64,000 nucleotides of DNA, from NCBI GenBank assembly GCA_009599575.1, contig VWND01000029.1, positions 1-64,000 of the forward strand. The letters run 5' to 3'. Shown piece after piece: positions 56,596-64,000 of the stretch; positions within the stretch are counted from its first letter, which is position 1; each line of letters starts with the position of its first letter. The translations under genes were made by a program, and so were the position numbers. The notes under the pieces were generated by a model. The model was given only the letters and a program-made list of their open reading frames with translations. It was not told the origin of the DNA and did not search any database. The DNA comes from Blumeriella jaapii (lineage: Eukaryota; Ascomycota; Leotiomycetes; Helotiales; Drepanopezizaceae).

Positions 56596-57700
56596 CGGCG
56601 AACGTTTTTTTTAGTTTTGTTTTATCGAATTCCGTAAATTTGTAATAGCTTTTATTTAATTCGGCTTCGCATATTTCGTAAGGCCCGAGCCATTTATAAT
56701 TAAATTTAATATCGGCCGATTTATTAATAACGCGCTGGACGTTGTAAATTAAAACCAGATTTTTTTTTTAATTAGCGTTTTTTTTAAAATCTTAATTTTA
56801 TTTCAGATTTTTTTAACCGTTTTTTTATACTTTTTTTTTTTAAAAATTATTTTTTTTATATTTATATCGCGGTAATTTAGCTATTTAGATTTTATTGCTA
56901 ATAAGTCCGCTTTCGTTTTTATTTTAACCACGTTATAAAATTTTTATATAAGCCATTTTATTTTTAAAAACAGTCGAGCGTTTTTATCGTATTAAATAAA
57001 AAATAAAATTATTTTAGTAAAAGCGTATATGCATATACGTATAATAAAAAGCATTTCCGAGAATTTCCGCGACCAACGTTTATAGCCTTTTCGAATAGCT
57101 TTTAAAAAGCCGTCGAAAATATTTTTATAATTTCGTTTAACGAATCCGTTGCTTTTCGAATTATAAGCTAAAATTTAAATACGCTGAATGCCGTATTTTT
57201 TTGTAAAAGTTTTAATAACGTTTTTGTTTTCGGATTTATTATCGACGTTTAATTTGCTAAACAAACCGTATCGATATACAACGTTTTTTTAAAAAAAAAA
57301 ATCGTTATAATTTCGAAAATAGCGTTTCGGAAAAATCTTTTTTTAAGCTATTTAAACAGGTCGTCGATAACGAATACAAAACACGTATATTTACGATCGG
57401 TGGTCGGTACGCGTATAATATCGAAATTAACTTTTTTTTAAATTTTAAAAAATTACGTCGGATATAATAAGTTTTTTTTTCGGCCAGGCTTTTGTTTTTA
57501 GCAAAAAATGCAGCTTTTAACGAAAGTTTTGCAATTTTCGAAACACTTTTTTTATCAGAAATCGTTTTTAATTCGGTAATAAATAGCTTTAGCTTTTTTA
57601 TAAAATATTTTTTCGTAAGTTTTTTTTTATAACTTAAAACTTATTAGTTTTATTATTTATTATTAAGCGTTTTTAATATATATTATTTTTTATTTTATAT
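56596..57700 (-). pseudogene. Element D integrase remnant
   Basis: Minus strand: RYGLFSKLNVDNKSENKNVI, then YGIQRI*ILAYNSKSNGFVK (about 57,130-57,290). This matches the fungal gypsy integrase core block DGGPENK...YGI.R..ISAYNSK.NG..ER, with the catalytic Glu area damaged. FVIDDLFK (about 57,360) is consistent with the upstream core. Confidence 0.78.
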
Positions 57701-58560
57701 AGCTTTTTGTCGGTTAAAATATAATCGAAAGCTTGGTTTTTAAATAATTTAAACTAATAATTTAATACGCTAAATAATTTAAATAAAATAATTAAATAAT
57801 ATACGATTAAATAAAAATCTTCGGTTTCGTAATTATCGATTAAAAATTTACTTTTGTCGCTAGTCGATTTATTCCGATCGTTTTCGATTAAATTTATTCG
57901 CGGTGCTAGCCGAAATAATAACGCGAATGCTTTTTCGGCCCGAAAATTAATATTTTTTATTCGCGGTGCCAGCCGAAATAACAACGCGAATAATTTCGGT
58001 TTTATAAAACCCAAAACGCAAATAGCAAAACAGCCGATTTCGTTAGCGATTTATTCGTCGATATTTTATTCGCTTTATTTAGCGAAATTAAACGAATAAA
58101 AACGTTTTCGTTTAGAAAAGCCATTTGCCGTTGTATTAATTGCTTTTTTAATATATTTGATTTCGAAGTTTATAAATCGCATTTAAGCTATTTAATTAAT
58201 AACGAACGCTTTTAATAAATTATTAGCTTTTTTATTTAATTAATCGATAAAAACTTTTGCGTTTATTTTTAAAATAAAATATACGCCGTACAATTCGCTT
58301 TTTATTTTTTTTATTATTTTAAAAGCGCTTCGATATTTTTGTTTAATAATATCGTAGCGTGCTTTCGCGAAAAATTATAAGCCGCTTTCGAATCGTAAAA
58401 AATACCGTTTTTTGTTTTTATCGATTTGTTGTAATACAGCTTTTTAACCGAAAATATTAGCGTCGATAGTCAAAATGATTTTTTCTGCGTTTAGGCTATA
58501 ATCGATCCGTATAAACGATAAGGCCGATAAAAAGTCGTTTTTAAAAATTTCTATAATTTT
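57700..58560 (-). pseudogene. Element D RNase H to integrase junction
   Basis: Between RT and integrase. TIDANIFG-type text (minus, about 58,440-58,470) fits the RNase H block VVVDASxxG. The repeat ATTCGCGGTGC(T/C)AGCCGAAATAA (57,896 and 57,960) is an internal duplication of about 64 bp. Plus-strand open frames here are antisense artefacts. Confidence 0.5.
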
Positions 58561-59340
58561 GCTTTATTTTTTTTTTAAACGAAATCGATTTTTTTTTTAT
58601 CGTGGCGTAAATAAATACAGCTTTTTAAAAAAAGTTTTTAATTTAATTGCGATAGTAAATTATAACGCTAATAAAAATTTTAGCTTCGGTAATATTTTTA
58701 TACCTTTTTTATTCGCAGATTTTTTTAATTTTCTTTCGTTAAAAATAACGGCTAGCGCTGTTAATTATATAATTAACGATATTTATTTCGGATATGCAAA
58801 ATTTTAATCGAAGGCCAATAATAGCTTTGGCTTTTTCGAAGCAAATTATAATTTTGTCGATATTTTAAATATATTTTATTATATAACGTCGAATTTTAAA
58901 AAGGATTTTTTTATTATTATAATATAATTTAAAGCTTTTTATTTTAACGTCGTTAACGTAAAAAAAAGCAATATTAAAAATGCAAATTATAAGAATTTTA
59001 TATACGATTTCTACGAATTAAACGATTGAATTAATAGCTTTTATAAATACTTTGGTTATACGTAGCAAACCGATTGAAATTTGAATTGCTATTATATCTC
59101 GAAATCGTAAATCAAGTATTAAATAATCGTAGCCGGAAAACAAATCGAAAAAAAAAGCGATCGTTAGTTTTGCAAATTCGTTTGAAAATTAATCGACGTT
59201 AAATAGCACGTTAGCGTTTTGTATCGTTATTTTGTTTATTTCGACGATCGTAATAATAAATTTATAAATTTTTTTTTTTTTTTTCGCAACGATAAACTAT
59301 TTCTTTTTATATAGGCCGTGGCAGAATTCGAAGATTTTTT
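58560..59340 (-). pseudogene. Element D reverse transcriptase remnant
   Basis: Minus strand: FCHGLYKKK*FIVAKKKKKF (about 59,270-59,340), RYKTLTCYLTSIN, FYVNDVKIKS (about 58,950; canonical FLDDVGVK, first Asp changed to Asn), then KNITEAKIFISVIIYYR (RT-thumb block; about 58,640-58,700). The set matches a fungal Ty3/gypsy group distinct from A/B/C and F. Confidence 0.77.
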
Positions 59341-60147
59341 GCTTAATTCGTTTTTTCAGCATTTCGACTATTTTATTCTAAAAAGCTTTAAAAACTGAAA
59401 AAGTCTTTTTTTGCCAGGTTTTGTAAAATACGGTTTTAATATCGATATAAAGCGTAACGTTAAAGCTAAATTAGCTTATTTCGGTAAAATCGAAAGCTAT
59501 AGCTTTTTTTCGGTTGCGTAGAATTTCGTATAAAACTTTTTTCTTTTTTAACAAAAATTGGGTTCCGATTATTAAATTATTAAATCGTTTTTTTGTAAAT
59601 CGGCTGTCAAATAATAAACTGAAAAATCGGCCGATAATAAGTTTTTCGAATTCGCTAATAACTAATTAAAATAGTTTTATTATTTTATTTTTTTCAAATT
59701 AATCGTTTATTTTTTCGGAAATATTTTCACCGGATTCGCTAAGATTTACGAATCGTATTTTATTAGTTTTGCGTTTGTAAAAAATACTAATATTAATACA
59801 AAAAAATAAAATATATAAATCGGATTTGTTTAATACGAAAACGAAATCTTCGGAACTTTTATTTTCGAATTAATAGCTAAAAATATTAATATTAGCTAAT
59901 TTTATTCGCGATGCTATTTCGATTAGCGACGTAAATGTTTTTAACCGAATATTTTCCAAGTTTTATTATAATTTAGCGTTTGTTCTGGGGCCAAAGCCGG
60001 CTATTCGTTTTCCGATAAAACGTCGATTAAAAAAACTTTATCGCCGGCGACGATAATTTAATTTTAAAAAAATCGGTTTATATTTCAAAAAAAAGCTTTT
60101 ATTTATTCGTTTTCGATATATTTAAAACTGACGAAGCTTTCTAAGAT

Positions 60148-60408
60148 TTAAAATATTTTAAAAATAATAAAATAAAAGTATTTTTTTATTATTAAAAAGT
60201 TTTTATAAATAATAATATTTTCAACGTCGATTTTAATATTTCGTATAATTTTATTAAATCTAATTGTATTTTTATTAACGGTGGTGTAAATTATTCGTTT
60301 ATCGGTAATAATCGGGATACTATTAGCTTCGGCTGTTTTTTGATTTATATAATTAATTTCGGCTTTATTATCGAATAAAACGAGAGCGGTCGTACTTTTT
60401 TTAAGCAT
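60148..60408 (-). pseudogene. Element D aspartic protease remnant
   Basis: 86 open codons: STTALVLFDNKAEINYINQK, then TAEANSIPIITDKRIIYTTV. The retropepsin active site DSGAE reads DNKAE (S to N, G to K by G-to-A changes). Sits between gag and RT as expected. Confidence 0.82.
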
Positions 60409-61399
60409 AATTTTTATTTTTAATATTTTTATAGCCGTGTAAAAATAATTTCGTTATTTTGATTTTTGGGTTTTTATAACGAGGGCCAAAAAATTAATTT
60501 TTTCCGAGGATTTCTTTTTATCGGCTAAATTGACTACGGTGTTGTAAATTTCCTTTTGGTTTTTTTTCAGTTTAAAATCGTTTTTTTTTTCGGATAATTT
60601 TAATTATTTCGTTTTTTTTTAATATAAGAATTTGTTTATTAATAATTTTATCGAATTTCTTTTTTATACTAAATAAATCGCTGAATTTTAATTTAATTTT
60701 TTATTTTATAATTTTTTTAATAATTTCGTCGACGGCTTCGAAGCTGATATATTTATCGATTTATTTTTCGCTTCGTATTAATAATAAGCGTTTAAAAGCT
60801 GGTACTTTTTAAATAATTTAAACCGGAATATCGGTATCGATATTTTTTATATCGTCGTTAATTTCTTTTATTATAAACGTTTTTTTAATAATTTTATCGG
60901 GTTTTTTTTCGAATTTCAAAATCTTTTTTTTTTCGATTTTAACGTTTTTTTTTATATTAATTGGTTTGGCGAATAAAACAGAAGCATTTTGCTTTTTTAT
61001 AATTCGCTAATTTAATTATGCAGCTATAATATCTGCAAATGCGATAATTGCATTAGCAATATATATATTTATTTTTCATTTATATATTTGAATTTTATTT
61101 ATATTTGAAATAAAGGTTTTTTTTTTAATTAATACGCTTTTTAGAATATTTTCTTTTTTATTAATAAAAATCGTTTTCGCATTTTTTTTGTTTTTCAAAC
61201 AATCGTTTTATTTCGTATTTTTCATTTTTAAACGAATAGTGTTTAATCAGCTTTGATTTTCAGCTTTGTTAAAAAAGCTTATTTCTGTTTCCGTCGGGCC
61301 GAGGCAGATCGCTTCGTATTTATTAATATAACAAACGCTATTATTTATACAAAAATTAAATACTTTGTATTTAAAGCGAATATGAGATTTTTCGTAATA

Positions 61400-62668
61400 A
61401 ATTTCTTTATTATTACAGAATTTATATTTAAGGCCACGAAGTCTGTTTTAATAATTATTTTTACTATTTTAATAATCGCGATTTTGGTTTCCGCGTTAGT
61501 TTTTTTTTTTTTTTTAATAATCGTTATTATAATTAATATTTCGCTGATTTTAATCGCTAGCACGAGGAGATTGCTATTAAATAATTATTATTTTTACGAT
61601 GGCTTGGCGAAGCTGATCGCTTCGCGCATTTTAAAAGAAATAATTATTGTAAAAGCTATTTTAATCGTTTTTATTATCCGAGTTAACGTAAAAGAGTTTT
61701 TTTTGCTATTGCATAAGATTTTCGATTTTGTTTTGAAATTTTTAAATTTTAATATCGGTAAATTTTAATACGAAAATTTCGATATTTTTGTTAAGCTTTT
61801 TCAAGCTAATAAATTTTGCAAAACGATTAAATAATATAATAACTGATTGTTTTTTAGCGATTTCGGTAATTTTTAATAGCTGAGCATATTTTTGTATTAA
61901 AATTTCCATGTTTTTTTTGTAAATAAAAAAAAAATTTTTTTTTTGATTTATAGCTTCGATAGTACGTTCGCTTTGGTTTTGTTTAAAAACGAATTTCACA
62001 AATTTGAAATACTAATCGAAAGTTTTAAAATTTTGTTTATTAATTTTAAAATGCTTAATGGTTTTATTACAAATGCTAATTAAAAAGCCAAGCAAAAACA
62101 ATCTTTTTTATTTAACTTCGCTTAAAACCTTTTTATTAACGAAAACGTTAAAAACTTTCGTATAAATACGATAATAAGTTTTGAATTTTTTGGCTTGGCG
62201 AATTATTATAACAAATTGTTTAAAAAAAGCGATGGTATCGCGAATTTGCTAGCGATCGTGGTCTCGGAATTCCGATTTCAAAATTTTAACTAACTTACGC
62301 CAGTTCGAGCTTTAATAACTTTTTATTTATTTATCGATTTGATAATATTTTTAATAGTTAGATCGCAGTAGCGAAAAAGTTTATCGAATATTTTAATTTT
62401 AAAAATTCCGAAATTTTTATAAGTTTTTTTATATTTTTCGATAAAATCGGTAATATTGGCGCTATTAAATAAAAATGCATCAGAAAAGCCAGGAAGGGAT
62501 ATGCGGCCTCGTATAAGAAAACGAAAAGCGTCGTTGTTTATAATATTAGCGAAAGTGTTGGTAGGATTTGAATTAAACGAATAAATGTTTTTTGAAATTG
62601 CAAATTAAAAATTTTTAATATAAGAAAAGTCGTTTTTAATAAAGGAGCTATTAAAAAGGTTTTTATAT
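61400..62668 (-). pseudogene. Element D gag remnant
   Basis: Minus strand, aligned to element E (63,555-64,000, plus) over its 5' part: DAFLFNSANITDFIEKY near 62,480. The open stretch 61,742-61,999 is Lys/Asn-rich and helical (MEILIQKYAQLLKITEIAKK). A 171-codon plus-strand open frame at 61,253-61,768 is antisense to this region and hydrophobic through T-richness. Confidence 0.7.
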
Positions 62669-63554
62669 TGTAAAACGGTGATACCTTGTATTGATGGGAG
62701 TTGGTAGTTTTAGCTATGATCGAGGCATAGACCCCTCCGAAACCCCCTGCTATTAACTATTTTTAACAAATATAAAAGCAAAGCACCCCCTTAAATAGTA
62801 TTATAAGCACGCAGTTTAATTTATATCTTCACCTATTTTTCTTTTTTTTTTTTTAGTCTTTTCTAGGAATTCCCTAGATTATTTTACTTACCGATATATA
62901 ATTATATTAATCTGGTTTTCCTATCTATTTTTATATTTGATAATTTACGCAGAAATTCAAACTTCGGTGTTTCGTTTTTATATATTCGCCGATGCATTTT
63001 TTAAATTCATAATTAAAGTCGATTTCGATATTTCGCTATTATAGCTTAAAAAACCTTTTATATAATATTGTTCGCAGCTGTATTATATAAAAGACTTTTA
63101 ATAGCTTTTTTTATTTTACGCATAATTATTAAATTACAAAAATGCAATACATTTTAAAAACGTTTGAAATTACGATTAGATAATTTTAAACCGTGCGAAG
63201 TTTAAAATTCGAAAATCGCTCTTTTGTTTAAAAATAACAAATCGAATATTGGTTCGTACGCTTCGATCGCTGCGCCCGGCCTTTTTGAATTAAATTTTTT
63301 TTGGTTAAACGCTTAGCGAAAACTCAACCTTTTGATTTTACGCTTTGTAATTGTAATAATTACAATTTGCGGCTTTTTATTAAAAATAGTAAAAAGATGG
63401 CTGTACGTGTATTAGCCTGAGCTACGGAATATCGAAACCGTGAATTATATAACAATATTATATTAATCCAATTAATTTATTAAAAAACAAATTTTTTAAT
63501 ACGCTATTTAAATATCTGGACGCAATTTTATTTCATTTAATTTTTTTAGAAAAC
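62669..63554. other. Spacer between head-to-head elements D and E
   Basis: The first 200 bp (TGTAAAACGGTGATACCTTG to about 62,870) have clearly higher GC, a TATAAAAGC box (62,772), and a CTAGGAATTCCCTAG near-palindrome (62,863). This may be an LTR or a host fragment. The rest is AT-rich; AATTGTAATAATTACAATT (about 63,349) is a perfect 19-bp palindrome. No gene seen. Confidence 0.4.
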
Positions 63555-64000
63555 ACAAAGACTTTTTTAATAGCTTTTCTATTAAAAACGATTTTTCTTA
63601 TATTAAAAACTTATAATTTGCAATTTCAGAAAACATTTATTCGTTTAATTCAAACCCTATTAACATTTTCATTAATACTATAAACAACGACGCTTTTCGT
63701 TTTTTTATGCGAGGCCGCATGCTTTTCTCTGGCTTTTCTGATGCATTTTTATTTAATAGCGCCAATATTACCGACTTTATCGAAAAATATAAAAGAATTT
63801 ATAAAGATTTCGGAATTTTTAAAACTGAAATATTCGATAAACTTTTTCGCTATTATAATTTAATTACTAAAGATATTATTAAATCGATAAATAAATAAAA
63901 AGCTATTAGGGCTCGAAACTGGCGTAAGCTAATTAAAACTTTGAAATCGGAATTCCGAAATTACGATCGCTAGCAAATTCGCGATATTATCGCTTTTTTT
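63555..64000 (+). mobile_element. Element E: 5' part of a second D-type gypsy copy
   Basis: Matches the inverse complement of 62,220-62,667 through AATTCAAACCCTATTAACA, GAGGCCGCATGC..., GGCTTTTCTGATGCATTTTT, ACTGGCGTAAGC and GATCGCTAGCAAATTCGCGA. It runs off the window end. No LTR is seen at its start. Confidence 0.85.
63707..63898 (+). pseudogene. Element E gag remnant
   Basis: 63 open codons: SGFSDAFLFNSANITDFIEK, YKRIYKDFGIFKTEIFDKLF, RYYNLITKDIIKSINK, then a stop where Trp is expected and ARNWRKLIKTLKSEFRNYDR. Gag-type helical capsid segment of fungal gypsy elements. Same protein antisense in element D. Confidence 0.75.

Larger units (their letters stand above)
43300..62668 (-). mobile_element. 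Ty3/gypsy retrotransposon D (third family), broken by gypsy copy C
   Basis: Minus-strand order from the right: gag (about 62.6-61.4 kb), aspartic protease (60.1-60.4 kb), RT (59.3-58.6 kb), integrase (57.7-56.6 kb). The frame then continues on the other side of copy C (44,079 to the stop at 43,978). Removing C and one GTTGG restores the frame FAANRLKRLY across the break. LTRs could not be placed: the left 3' region (43,300-43,977) is AT-rich and the right end fades at about 62,668, so both ends are approximate. Confidence 0.82.

Noticed and set aside
61253..61768. 171-codon plus-strand frame with apparent membrane segments
   Set aside because: Antisense to element D's gag region. Hydrophobicity comes from T-rich codons after RIP.
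1..64000. tRNA or rRNA genes
   Set aside because: No cloverleaf with conserved T-loop GTTCRAN and no rRNA-like block was seen; the initiator tRNA-like 12-mer at 55.4 kb is a primer binding site, not a gene.

Overview
The window looks like a chromosome-end (subtelomeric) region of a filamentous ascomycete (Pezizomycotina). It is extremely AT-rich, and nearly every recognisable coding remnant carries in-frame stop codons of the kind made by C-to-T / G-to-A change (Trp, Gln and Gly codons hit, CpA/TpG depleted, CpG largely kept). That is the signature of repeat-induced point mutation (RIP). I see no intact host gene, no tRNA or rRNA, and no CRISPR array. No family was confirmed by search; calls rest on motifs read by eye.

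Layout, left to right. (1) 1-6,490: degenerate telomere-like 12-13 bp repeats (CCCTAA type), then several kb of AT-rich minisatellites and a ~60 bp satellite marked by TACGC. (2) 6,494-10,649: 5'-truncated chromodomain Ty3/gypsy copy A, followed by AT-rich repeats to 13.5 kb. (3) 13,535-32,180, minus strand: a telomere-linked RecQ-type helicase (TLH) pseudogene. It is split by a Ty1/copia element (H, 14,389-20,343) and by a full-length gypsy copy (B, 24,289-32,114, TSD TACGA). B itself carries a small GC-rich, un-mutated LTR element (26,359-27,727, TSD GAATT). (4) 32.2-43.3 kb: a G-rich 9-bp repeat, a 206-bp satellite array with higher-order structure, and a 186-bp satellite containing TTAGGGTTA and a hairpin. 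A second gypsy family (F, 35,691-42,124, TSD TCTTG) is inserted in the 206-bp array. (5) 43.3-62.7 kb: a three-level nest. Gypsy element D (minus strand) is broken by gypsy copy C (44,085-56,590, TSD GTTGG), which is broken by a copia element (49,926-55,587, TSD ATTAA). (6) 62.7-64.0 kb: a spacer and the start of a second D-type copy (E), head-to-head with D.

The unifying story is a telomere-linked helicase locus with satellite DNA that collected retrotransposons in nested order and was mutated by RIP. The exception is the 1.37-kb GC-rich element, which arrived after RIP had acted. Its 3' end resembles that of the chromodomain gypsy family A/B/C, so it may be a non-autonomous partner of that family.
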